A DNA stretch of 64,000 nt. Source: Legionella steigerwaltii (GTDB lineage Bacteria; Pseudomonadota; Gammaproteobacteria; Legionellales; Legionellaceae). This document shows positions 49,192 to 57,808 of the stretch, piece after piece. The notes beneath the pieces were generated by a model. The model saw only the letters and a program-made list of their open reading frames with translations, did not search any database and had not been told where the DNA came from. Made by a program: the position numbers and the translations under genes. The stretch is taken from positions 62,001 through 126,000 of the forward strand of contig NZ_LNYZ01000001.1 of the NCBI RefSeq assembly GCF_001468065.1, written 5' to 3'. The stretch's first letter is position 1; each line of letters begins with the position of its first letter.

Positions 49192-50958
49192 ATGAAAAAG
49201 AAACACTCAGTTAAAACCAGCATTTTATACAAACGTTTGTTAGCTTATGTGAAACCGTTTTGGCCCATACTGGTACTAGGTATTTTCGCCAACATTTTGT
49301 ATTCCCTTATTGATGCTGGTTTTACGTACATGATGCGGCCCTTTTTTGATAAAAGCTTTATTAATGTGGATATGGATTTTATCAAGAAAATTCCTTATAT
49401 CGTTTTAATAGGGATTACATTGAGGGGGCTTGTCAGCTCGCTGGGTAGTTATTGCATGACTTGGGTTGCCCGATCGGTAGTTAAGGTATTAAGGGAAAAA
49501 GTTTTTAATCATATTCTTCATTTACCTGCTGACTTTTATGATGAAGCAACATCAGGGCAAATGCTTTCTAAAATTCTTTATGATGTAGAACAAGTAGCTC
49601 AGGTCAGCGCGGATGCCTTAACCGATATTGTCCAAAATACTTGTTTAATTATAGGGTTTCTCACGGTAATGATGGTGATCTGCTGGCAATTGTCACTTAT
49701 GTTCCTGTTAACCATCCCCTTTGTCGGTTTTATTGTGAACTACACAAACAAACGAGTAAGACGAATCAGTCATAAAGTACAAAAAACCATGGGTGAAGTG
49801 ACTGAAATTGCTAGTGAAGCAATAGAGGGGTATAAAGTGGTTCGTATTTTCGGCGGTATTACTTATGAATCTGGAAAATTTAGTAAGGCGATAGAACTCT
49901 CCCGTCAAAATGATATGAAAGTTGCTGCGAGCAAGGCACTTAATGTTTCTGGAGTGCAAATTGTCATTGCTATAGGCATTGCAGCAATCATTGCAGCAGC
50001 CATTCAATTGTCAACAGTAGTCATTATTTCTGCTGGTTCTTTTTTGGCAATTATTGCTGCGATGATACAGCTAATCAAACCAATGAAAACTCTAACTACG
50101 TTGAATGCTGTTATACAAAAAGGTTTAGCTGGCGCAGAAAGTGTGTTCAATATGCTCGATATGCCAATAGAACAAGAACAAGGTAAAATTTTACCGCAAA
50201 GAGCACGTGGTGATCTTGAGTTTAAACAGGTATCTTATGCATACAGGCAAGGGGAAAAAGTATTACATGATGTCAGTTTCACCGTTGAAGCCGGTAAAAC
50301 GGTTGCATTGGTAGGACACTCAGGTAGTGGTAAAACAACTATAGCCAGTTTATTACCTCGTTTTTATGAAGTGACTCAAGGTACTATTACTCTAGATAAT
50401 ATACCGATCAATCAAATAAGCTTACCCAGTTTGCGTGAGCAAATGGCTTTGGTCAGTCAAAATGTAACACTTTTTAATGATACTTTGGCGAATAATATTG
50501 CGTATGGTCGTTCGGATGTAAGTCGTCAACAAATTATACAAGCAGCCAAAATGGCTTTTGCCGATGAATTTATTTGTCGTTTGCCGGAAGGTTATGAAAC
50601 GCGAGTAGGTGAGAATGGTGTGTTACTCTCTGGAGGTCAGCGACAACGGATAGCGATCGCACGCGCTGTATTGAAAGATGCGCCTATTTTAATTCTTGAT
50701 GAGGCAACATCTGCCTTGGATAGTGAGTCAGAACGGTACATACAAATTGCCTTGGAGGAAGTGATGAAAAACCGCACTACTCTAGTTATTGCACACCGTT
50801 TATCAACCATTAAACATGCGGATAAAATTATAGTGATGCAACATGGATCCATTGTAGAACAAGGGACCCATCAAGAATTACTTGATTTACAAGGATATTA
50901 CGCACAGCTTCAAGGAATACAACACTCAGATACAGTTTATGAGGATGCAATAGTCTGA
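49192..50958 (+). CDS. msbA: Lipid A export ATP-binding/permease protein MsbA
   Basis: ABC exporter flipping lipid A-core across the inner membrane. Six transmembrane helices (about 1-310) are followed by the nucleotide-binding domain with Walker [10 protein letters not shown], signature [15 protein letters not shown], Walker [17 protein letters not shown] and the switch His in [12 protein letters not shown]. Length (588 aa) is normal. The ribosome site is weak (TTGAG). Stop and lpxK start overlap (TGATG), so lipid A export and phosphorylation are coupled. Confidence 0.96.
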   Translation: MKKKHSVKTSILYKRLLAYVKPFWPILVLGIFANILYSLIDAGFTYMMRPFFDKSFINVDMDFIKKIPYIVLIGITLRGLVSSLGSYCMTWVARSVVKVLREKVFNHILHLPADFYDEATSGQMLSKILYDVEQVAQVSADALTDIVQNTCLIIGFLTVMMVICWQLSLMFLLTIPFVGFIVNYTNKRVRRISHKVQKTMGEVTEIASEAIEGYKVVRIFGGITYESGKFSKAIELSRQNDMKVAASKALNVSGVQIVIAIGIAAIIAAAIQLSTVVIISAGSFLAIIAAMIQLIKPMKTLTTLNAVIQKGLAGAESVFNMLDMPIEQEQGKILPQRARGDLEFKQVSYAYRQGEKVLHDVSFTVEAGKTVALVGHSGSGKTTIASLLPRFYEVTQGTITLDNIPINQISLPSLREQMALVSQNVTLFNDTLANNIAYGRSDVSRQQIIQAAKMAFADEFICRLPEGYETRVGENGVLLSGGQRQRIAIARAVLKDAPILILDEATSALDSESERYIQIALEEVMKNRTTLVIAHRLSTIKHADKIIVMQHGSIVEQGTHQELLDLQGYYAQLQGIQHSDTVYEDAIV

Positions 50959-51929
50959 TGTCATTTTTCTTTGAGAAATTATGGTATGGTGATCACCCGA
51001 TGCAATGGGTATTGCGGCCATTGTCTTGGGGATATTCGGTTTTTGCTTCAGTCAGACGCTATTTCTTGCAACGTTTTAGTCAACTCGATTGTCCAGTCCC
51101 TCTAATTGTTGTTGGTAATATAACAGTTGGAGGAGTGGGTAAAACCCCGTTGGTGATTGAGTTGGCTAAGCGAGTACAACAAAAAGGATTAAAAGTGGGT
51201 ATTGTTAGCCGTGGTTATGGTGCAAAACTCAAATCTTTTCCCTATGAAGTACAAATTGATGATTCTGCACTAAAGGTAGGAGATGAGCCTTTACTGTTAG
51301 CACAAAAAACTAAATGCCCTGTAGTGATTGCACCTAAACGTACTGAGGCTGTACGTTATCTTTTAGAAAAGCATCAAAGTCAAATCATTATTAGTGATGA
51401 TGGATTACAACATTACCGTATGGGACGAGCTATTGAAATAGCGGTTATTGATGGAACTCGTGGCTTAGGTAATGGACTTTGTTTGCCGGCAGGGCCGTTA
51501 AGAGAACCTGTTGGACGCTTAGATCAGGTTGATTTTATTGTGGTGAATGAAGGTACATGGGATAATGCTTATTCTATGACATTAAAACCTGGGAAAATTA
51601 AGAAATTAAGTACGGATGAAGAAATTGATCCTCATTCATTAAATGGCAAATGGGAAGCGATTGCTGCAATTGGTAATCCCAAACGTTTTTATTCCACTTT
51701 GCTGCAATTAGGGATAGAATTCGATACCTGCTCTTATCCTGATCATTATCAGTTTAAGCCAGATGATTTGAGTTATTGCAACTCACTTATTATTATGACG
51801 GAAAAAGATGCAGTGAAATGTCGATCATTTAGTTCAGACACAATGCATTATTTGCCCGTGGATGCTGTATTGGATGATGCTTTTTGGGACGCATTGTGGT
51901 TACATCAACAGTTAAAAGGTTATTGCTGA
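50958..51929 (+). CDS. lpxK: Tetraacyldisaccharide 4'-kinase LpxK
   Basis: Inner-membrane kinase adding the 4'-phosphate of lipid A. The P-loop GGVGKTP lies near residues 57-63 after an N-terminal membrane-associating helix; [37 protein letters not shown] and [13 protein letters not shown] are family segments. Length (323 aa) is normal. The ATG shares one base with the msbA stop. The exported protein gene follows two bases after its stop. Confidence 0.96.
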   Translation: MSFFFEKLWYGDHPMQWVLRPLSWGYSVFASVRRYFLQRFSQLDCPVPLIVVGNITVGGVGKTPLVIELAKRVQQKGLKVGIVSRGYGAKLKSFPYEVQIDDSALKVGDEPLLLAQKTKCPVVIAPKRTEAVRYLLEKHQSQIIISDDGLQHYRMGRAIEIAVIDGTRGLGNGLCLPAGPLREPVGRLDQVDFIVVNEGTWDNAYSMTLKPGKIKKLSTDEEIDPHSLNGKWEAIAAIGNPKRFYSTLLQLGIEFDTCSYPDHYQFKPDDLSYCNSLIIMTEKDAVKCRSFSSDTMHYLPVDAVLDDAFWDALWLHQQLKGYC

Positions 51930-51931
51930 TT

Positions 51932-52879
51932 ATGTTTGCTTGGATTCGCTGTTTTTTATTTTTAATCATCTTCCCCATAAGTAATGAAGTGCTTGCAGCT
52001 GAAATAAAACCAGTGGCGCAGCAACAAGTACAATCCATAGATCCAACGGTAGGCAGTTGGACTTTTTCCGGCATGGTAAAAAATGAAAGTGGTGACAAAT
52101 ATGGATATTTTTTCGAAATGCAGCGCCAAGGCAAAGATTTTCATACTAAAGCTGCTTTAATTGATGGAGAAACAAATAAGTTGGTGTTTTTTTACGAAGA
52201 TAAGGAAAAAATGGAGCAATCAACACCGCTTGATTGGCATGTTGGTGATTCTTTTATCCGTTACAATCCCATCAATGACAGCTGGATTTTTGGAGTTAAA
52301 GCAGCAGATAAAAAAGGCTTTAATTTTAAAGTGGATATGCTAAAACAGGCAAATAATAATGAAACCTTGGTCTTACGACCTGGAGTAAGATTTCAAGTGT
52401 TGCAGACAAGCCAGCTTAATGGCCATTTACGTATTGATGATAAAGAGCAATTTGTTACTGGAAATAAAGCATGGTTTGGCAACTTGGTATTAAATGATGA
52501 TCAAAAAGACACCCATGAAATCAATACTACGTTTTGTCGTTTAAATGATGATAATGGATTTTATTCTGCAAATCTCAAAGAAAAAGATGCAACTAGCGCA
52601 GCTGTTGCGGGATGGCTTGATCCTTTAGGTAATAAAGTAAAAATGTCTCAGTTTATTTCATTAAAACCGTTAGATAATGATTTGTGTATGCTAAAGGTTG
52701 GCTTACCTAAGCTCAGTTTAAAATTGATTAATTCTCTGAAAGCAAACGATTCATCATCTCATACCGTTGCAGGTTTCTCTAAAGACGGTCGGGGTGGCTT
52801 TTGTTTTGTGACTCAGCAATCATTTTTAAAGAATAAAGCTACTGAGCTGGCTGCGCATGACGTTAAGTTAAATGCTTAA
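51932..52879 (+). CDS. Exported protein, possibly AttH/CrtC lipocalin-like, 315 aa
   Basis: A signal peptide covers about residues 1-23 (MFAWIRCFLFLIIFPISNEV, LAA). The rest is beta-rich; GSWTFSGMVKNESGDKYGYF and DFHTKAALIDGETNKLVFF recall the opening of AttH/CrtC lipocalin-like domains, but I hold this as tentative. The frame extends back 16 codons to a TTG within lpxK; the ATG at 51932 gives a proper signal peptide, though the ribosome site (AAAAGG, 14 bases away) is weak. Two bases after lpxK, so part of the msbA-lpxK unit. Confidence 0.65.
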   Translation: MFAWIRCFLFLIIFPISNEVLAAEIKPVAQQQVQSIDPTVGSWTFSGMVKNESGDKYGYFFEMQRQGKDFHTKAALIDGETNKLVFFYEDKEKMEQSTPLDWHVGDSFIRYNPINDSWIFGVKAADKKGFNFKVDMLKQANNNETLVLRPGVRFQVLQTSQLNGHLRIDDKEQFVTGNKAWFGNLVLNDDQKDTHEINTTFCRLNDDNGFYSANLKEKDATSAAVAGWLDPLGNKVKMSQFISLKPLDNDLCMLKVGLPKLSLKLINSLKANDSSSHTVAGFSKDGRGGFCFVTQQSFLKNKATELAAHDVKLNA

Positions 52880-52887
52880 TTTTATTT

Positions 52888-52976
52888 GTAGCCTGGGTGC
52901 AGCGCAGCGTAACCCGGGAATTTAAAAGTTTATTCATGTATGAAAACCCGGGTTACGCTGCGCTGCACCCTGCTAC
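52888..52976. repeat. REPIN-like palindromic element, damaged right end
   Basis: Arms GCAGCGCAGCGTAACCCGGG and complement; the right foot reads CACCCTGCTAC, missing two bases. A further remnant, ACCCAGGTTAC, lies at 52985-52995. Between convergent genes. Confidence 0.88.
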
Positions 52977-53011
52977 ACTAACTAACCCAGGTTACATTAA
53001 CACCCAGTTTA

Positions 53012-54997
53012 TTATATAGTTAAAGGGATAGTAGTCTCTGGCGTTAAATGTTCTTGTTTCGAATTTGTTGTTGGTTGTAAAGTCGCAGCTTCCCCGATAC
53101 TAGGCTTTTTCTGCAATATTTTTTCTAATCTTGCCTCTACTTCCGGATCTAACTTAGGAGGAACTCTTTTGGGCGCTGGTTCTTGCCCGACCGACGGTCC
53201 ACCTAACGCGAGCATCTTCTTATGCGAATTAGGCTCCGCTAAATGAGGATCTAATTCGGCTTCTAACTTTCGTGCATAAGCAGGATTCTCAATCCACATA
53301 GCGTCTGCTAGGGCAGGGATACACATGTTGGGTTTGCCATTCACCCACCATCCTAAATCAGTCATTGCTTCGCGTAAACAATCACTATCTTCGTTTTGGT
53401 CTTGAAGTGCAAAACGTAGTATGGTGATAAGCGCTTTTTCTGGTTCCTTATAAGGAATAGAAAGTTCGTTGTAATAACTTAAAGCTCCTAATGAATACTC
53501 TTTTAATTTTTCATGGTATTTTCGATCAAAAATGTCGCATAAATGTTTCTCACTTTGTTCTTCTGGGGCTGATATTTTATATTTGCCAAGACCTTGCTTG
53601 CTTTTGTAAAACTCAGACATCAACAAAGCATGCATAGTTGCAGTTGGGTGAACATCGTCCCAAAACATATGCTTATTACCCGGTGCAACTCCACCTGGTG
53701 TTATTGGAATATTGTGTTTTTTTGCGTAATCTAAGTAAGGCTCTTTTAGTGTACTTTGGTCAAAGTATTGAGAATATTTTGAATTCTTCCCATTATCATG
53801 GACATCTTTATAAATTTTACTAAAGACCTTATTGGTATCAAAGAGTTCGATAGAACACTTTCGGTATTTTCCTTTTAAGGCTTCATACTTAATTCTTAAT
53901 TGGTCATTAAAGTGCTCCGTTATTTCACGAGCTTGATTCTCTTTTGGCGTGCCTTGAAAACGTGGCGTGAGAGATAAGTCAGGCAAATTACATAAAACAA
54001 AATTTCTGTAACCTTTTGTTATTAATTTTTCAATATTATCAATATTACTTTGAGCTGCTAGTGCTGCTGCCTCTTTAGTTAGTTCCGGGTTAACGGTAAT
54101 TAAATCATTCGCCCCAGAAAATACAGTAATAAGTGTCTTCTTTTTTTGATCTTTAGATATCTCTTCATCCTCATTGTCTTTCAAGAATTGATTTATCTGC
54201 TTGGATAAGTTAGATACCATTAAACGTGTAAAGAAAAGCTTTATAGATGTGAATGGAGAAAGAAGAGAAAGAAACTTATCTTTCCAGCTGTAATCATAAG
54301 ATGTTGCTCCGCCTTGGCTATAGTTTCTATAGAAATTCTGACCATTATATTGAGCCACACGACCATTATCGAGTGAATAATATTCCTCAACATATTTGCT
54401 ATAACGCGGATCTGTGATTAATTGGTCAGCAACATCAGTAGACTCTTCAGGCGTGGCTTTAGGGAGTTCCATTTTTTTTATAGGGGCAGCACGTAGGGCG
54501 TTTGTTTTGTATCGACGTAAGATTGGATCTGTTTTCGGATTATTTTCTCGTTCAGCAGTGAATAAATGACCTTCATCTCTATCCTTAACTCGTTTCTTAC
54601 GTTCTACTTCCTTTGTTTCCGCATCAACTTCTTCCTTAGTATATCTTTGTCGTCGATAAGGTGGTTGGAAAAGAATGTCATCACCGATATCGGCATTATC
54701 TAAATTATACTTTCCAAAACGATCTTTTTTTATTCTATCATCATTAAGAAATTTACTAATGAGGGTTGATTTAAGTGAGTCTGCCCAAGTATAGCCATTT
54801 GTGAATCGCTCTTTAGGTGATTGATCTAATGTTGTTATTTTTAGCCATAACTTTCTTGCCAACGGTCCGAGAAAAGAAACCTTTTCACCCATGTTTTTAC
54901 CGTCAGAAAGACTATCGCCAAATATGACAAAGTGGCTTATTTCCTTTTGAGGCTCAGAGAAAACAACAGTTTTCGGTTCTTCTTTGGACTTTGCCAT
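53012..54997 (-). CDS. GDSL/SGNH lipase-type effector candidate, 661 aa
   Basis: An SGNH hydrolase (lipase or acyltransferase). Block I FGDSLSDG gives nucleophile Ser29; block II Gly230 in NYSQGGA; block III Asn297 in FSGANDL; block V Asp447 and His450 in DDVHPT: the whole catalytic set is present. A charged insert of about 120 residues (90-210) separates blocks I and II, and about 200 residues of unknown role follow the domain. There is no signal peptide, unlike the type II-secreted Legionella GDSL enzymes. With the PmrA-type box at 55044-55063 this points to a Dot/Icm-exported lipase. Confidence 0.85.
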   Translation of the reverse strand: MAKSKEEPKTVVFSEPQKEISHFVIFGDSLSDGKNMGEKVSFLGPLARKLWLKITTLDQSPKERFTNGYTWADSLKSTLISKFLNDDRIKKDRFGKYNLDNADIGDDILFQPPYRRQRYTKEEVDAETKEVERKKRVKDRDEGHLFTAERENNPKTDPILRRYKTNALRAAPIKKMELPKATPEESTDVADQLITDPRYSKYVEEYYSLDNGRVAQYNGQNFYRNYSQGGATSYDYSWKDKFLSLLSPFTSIKLFFTRLMVSNLSKQINQFLKDNEDEEISKDQKKKTLITVFSGANDLITVNPELTKEAAALAAQSNIDNIEKLITKGYRNFVLCNLPDLSLTPRFQGTPKENQAREITEHFNDQLRIKYEALKGKYRKCSIELFDTNKVFSKIYKDVHDNGKNSKYSQYFDQSTLKEPYLDYAKKHNIPITPGGVAPGNKHMFWDDVHPTATMHALLMSEFYKSKQGLGKYKISAPEEQSEKHLCDIFDRKYHEKLKEYSLGALSYYNELSIPYKEPEKALITILRFALQDQNEDSDCLREAMTDLGWWVNGKPNMCIPALADAMWIENPAYARKLEAELDPHLAEPNSHKKMLALGGPSVGQEPAPKRVPPKLDPEVEARLEKILQKKPSIGEAATLQPTTNSKQEHLTPETTIPLTI

Positions 54998-55043
54998 TTA
55001 AAATAACAACACACTGACTAAATTATTGCTATTTTATCGAAAA

Positions 55044-55063
55044 ATTATTAAGACAATATTAAT
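55044..55063 (-). promoter_or_regulatory. PmrA-type regulatory box upstream of the GDSL gene
   Basis: Minus strand reads ATTAATATT-GT-CTTAATAAT, agreeing at 16 of 18 positions with the recalled PmrA consensus cTTAATatT-N2-cTTAATatT. An AATAAT (55022-55027) 16 bases downstream could be the -10. The box ends 46 bases before the ATG. Confidence 0.7.
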
Positions 55064-55085
55064 AAACTTTGCTGTTGTTTTTTAG

Positions 55086-55107
55086 AAAAAGCATAGCACA
55101 GCTATGC
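55086..55107 (-). terminator. Rho-independent terminator of the MFS gene
   Basis: On the minus strand GCATAGC-TGT-GCTATGC is followed by TTTTTCT: a 7-bp stem, three-base loop and T-run. The stem overlaps the stop codon of the transporter gene. Confidence 0.85.
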
Positions 55108-56328
55108 CTCTTTCTCTGGAAGAAACTGTGATAAAGCACTAGCAATAACCAAAGCAGCGGGAATAATTAATAGGGTTAATTGATAATCCGCTAAAACATG
55201 GCGATTCGTCTCCCCTTTAGAAAAATCCAACAAATAACCTACTAATGGCTGTAGCAAAGGTGCTGTGGCCATTGCTAAGGTGTTGGTGAAACCTGTGCAG
55301 GCAGAAAGTGATTCTTCTGGCGCCAGTTCATTAGCAATGGTAAAGGCAAGCATATAAGCGCCACAACATAGCCCAATTGCAAACAATAAGATCCCTGTTA
55401 AGAATATATTATATATGGGTAAGTAAAGAACAAGAATGAATAAAATGGCAGTAGATAAACATGAAATATGGATGAGTGGTTTGCGTTTCGGCAGATTAAT
55501 AGACAGCCATCCGTACAGTGGACAACTTAAACCAGCTCCCAACAAGACCATTGATGTGAGAATACTGGCTGTTTCTAGAGAACATTCCAATTTTAACTGG
55601 AGAAAAGGTACTGCCCACATGGCGGCAAAAACAGTAATTACTGAAAATTCCAAGCCTACAAACAATCCATTGATCCATACTAATTTGTTTTTCAACATGA
55701 GCAGCAAATGTTTTTTGTATTGGTGATGATCCGTGATTATCGGCTTGTTGCTAGGAATGAAATTCGCACACAAAAAAGCAATTAAAAGGCCGATGACACC
55801 CGCGCCAGCAAGAAAATAATGCCAGCTAATACGGCTTATTTGTGAACCCATTCCAATCATGCTAATTACAGTCACAGTAAAGCCTAGGGTTTCTGTGAGG
55901 CCAATCATAAATGCATATTGTTTTAGGGGATAATGTTGGCGCAATATACGAGTCATGCCAACAAAAGCAAACGCAGAACCACCGCCAATAATTAGACGGC
56001 CAAGAAATAATATAAATAAGTTGTATCCGGAAGAAAATATAAAGCAGCCTAAAGCACATAATAAGGCGTTTAAAAACAATAAAGTTCGGGTATTGTACCG
56101 ATCAAAAAGAAGGCCAACGGGAATTTGCATTGTGGTATAAACATAATAAAAGGCACTGCTTAATAGACCAGCAGTAAATGCAGTTAATTGTTTCTCATGC
56201 ATTATCGCGCCGATAATAATTCCCGAAGAGAGTTGCAAGAAAAATTGAAATAATAAAAAGAATACACCGACCAACCAGATGATGGTTCTTTTGGGATTAT
56301 ATGAAGGTGTTGAGACTAATAAATTCAT
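55102..56328 (-). CDS. Major facilitator superfamily transporter
   Basis: Twelve predicted membrane helices over 408 aa. The MFS motif A between helices 2 and 3 reads GLLFDRYNTRTLL, and a related loop lies between helices 8 and 9 (YGWLSINLPKRKP). Substrate cannot be told. No strong ribosome site before the ATG. It has its own terminator, which overlaps its stop codon and separates it from the GDSL gene. A palindromic element lies upstream, between it and the AHCY-like gene. Confidence 0.88.
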   Translation of the reverse strand: MNLLVSTPSYNPKRTIIWLVGVFFLLFQFFLQLSSGIIIGAIMHEKQLTAFTAGLLSSAFYYVYTTMQIPVGLLFDRYNTRTLLFLNALLCALGCFIFSSGYNLFILFLGRLIIGGGSAFAFVGMTRILRQHYPLKQYAFMIGLTETLGFTVTVISMIGMGSQISRISWHYFLAGAGVIGLLIAFLCANFIPSNKPIITDHHQYKKHLLLMLKNKLVWINGLFVGLEFSVITVFAAMWAVPFLQLKLECSLETASILTSMVLLGAGLSCPLYGWLSINLPKRKPLIHISCLSTAILFILVLYLPIYNIFLTGILLFAIGLCCGAYMLAFTIANELAPEESLSACTGFTNTLAMATAPLLQPLVGYLLDFSKGETNRHVLADYQLTLLIIPAALVIASALSQFLPEKEA

Positions 56329-56400
56329 TAATTCAATTTCTAGAAAAAGGCGGAATATATAGCATCATGAAGAAAGTGTAAATAAAGTCTCCCCTTGAAT

Positions 56401-56481
56401 GTAGCCTGGGTGCAGCGAAGCGTAACCCAGGGAAACGTTATAACTAATAACCCGGGTTCCGCTTCGCTGCACCCAGGCTAC
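56401..56481. repeat. REPIN-like palindromic element (upstream of the MFS gene)
   Basis: Arms TGCAGCGAAGCGTAACCCAG and GGGTTCCGCTTCGCTGCACC: the central GCGAAGC matches its partner, but GTAAC faces GTTCC. A further remnant (ACCCAGGCTA) lies at 56558-56567 by the AHCY-like stop. Confidence 0.9.
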
Positions 56482-56567
56482 ATGCTGAGTACACTAAAAA
56501 TGGCATGAATTATTTCGAGCACGCATACATTTACGTAAACGAATTGTGCCGTTTTGTACCCAGGCTA

Positions 56568-57644
56568 TTACAAATACAACCAGGCATTAATCGTATCTAA
56601 TGGAAATGAGTGATAAGCGCACCAACGTTGAATCATACTATTATCTAATGCTGATGATATTCCATGTACTCCATAAGTCAGTTTTTCTTTCAGAAAAGTT
56701 AAGGCAACAAGATTATGGATGTAAAATTCAGGATCAATATATTTCATGGGAGTGGGGTCATTAAGTACAAAATTAACAGGCATCTTGTGATTTAAGACTT
56801 CATCATCACTAAAATGAGGGCCGAATTCATCATAAACCCCTAAATTTGCGAGTATCTTGCCGCTAAACCAGGAGTGAGGATAATCATCCATAATCGCTTT
56901 TTTCCCGGTTGCAGTGATCACCACATTTGCTTCGATTAGTGCACGTTCTAGATTACTGAAATCCTGGGGATCGATTGCATTGATACCTAAATTTTTAGCC
57001 AGATTCCTTTGTTGTTTATTCGGATCTACAATGACGACAGGAACTTTATTTTGAATACAAAAATAGGCAAGTCCACGACCAATCTTGCCAAAGCCAAAAA
57101 TAACCCATGATGTTTCAGCAGGATTAATTCCTGTTAATTGAGCCAGGGCCATATGGCTGCTTTCAGCGCATCCAAAAACTGTTTCCAGTTGTTTTGTCAA
57201 CGTGCGATCAATACTGATCACCGGAAAATCGAGAACTTGCTGTCTATATAATTGATCGCCTGAACCGGTTAATTCGATTGCCCCCATTCTGGGTTTACCC
57301 AGAAATTGATAAAGCTGCGCACCACAATCAAAATAAAGATCAAAAGTTTCTCCTACTAGGGAGTGTGGGTCTTCTATATAACGAATTTTTGCTTCGTTTA
57401 AACAAGATACTGCCTGAGGATGAGCATAACAAAAGTCTGAAGGATTGGTGACAGTAATATCAGCCCCTGCCTCAAGCAAGCAGGCTATTTTTAATAAAGT
57501 ATTCGTGACTAAAGGAACATGATGAACTACCTTTAATCCAGCTAAAGGACGTGTGTCACGCCACTCGATGAGTTGTTCATGCATAAACGGAGCTTCGGTT
57601 TTAGGATATTTTTGAAAGAATTTTTTAAAGGCGTCCTGCATCAT
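56568..57644 (-). CDS. S-adenosylhomocysteine hydrolase-like protein with altered active site
   Basis: An NAD-binding protein of the AHCY family, 358 aa, shorter than true hydrolases (about 430). The NAD site WVIFGFGKIGRGLAYF is at about 180-195. Lys151 and Cys159 of the family motif are kept (TLTKQLETVFGC), but the usual Asp-Asn pair (KFDN in AHCY) is Glu154-Thr155 here, EETTTG reads ELTGSG, and the C-terminal GHPSFVMSNSF segment is missing. Probably not a classical SAH hydrolase; it may act on another ligand or be regulatory. No strong ribosome site. Confidence 0.72.
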   Translation of the reverse strand: MMQDAFKKFFQKYPKTEAPFMHEQLIEWRDTRPLAGLKVVHHVPLVTNTLLKIACLLEAGADITVTNPSDFCYAHPQAVSCLNEAKIRYIEDPHSLVGETFDLYFDCGAQLYQFLGKPRMGAIELTGSGDQLYRQQVLDFPVISIDRTLTKQLETVFGCAESSHMALAQLTGINPAETSWVIFGFGKIGRGLAYFCIQNKVPVVIVDPNKQQRNLAKNLGINAIDPQDFSNLERALIEANVVITATGKKAIMDDYPHSWFSGKILANLGVYDEFGPHFSDDEVLNHKMPVNFVLNDPTPMKYIDPEFYIHNLVALTFLKEKLTYGVHGISSALDNSMIQRWCAYHSFPLDTINAWLYL

Positions 57645-57719
57645 GTCATGGCAAACAGTAGAGAATGCTTAATCCTAGCATAATTTATTCATGCAGAATA
57701 TCATTCAGAAAATGAATAT

Positions 57720-57801
57720 GTAGCCTGGGTGCAGCGCAGCGGAACCCGGGGTTTCCTACCCACAAATCTCCCCGGGTTCCGCTGCGCTGCACCCAGGCTA
57801 C
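57720..57801. repeat. REPIN-like palindromic element (after the 1499-aa gene)
   Basis: GTAGCCTGGGTGCAGCGCAG and its complement ending CACCCAGGCTAC; arms perfectly matched, variant TGCAGCGCAGCGG. Starts eight bases after the stop of the 1499-aa gene. Confidence 0.92.
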
Positions 57802-57808
57802 ATGAATT

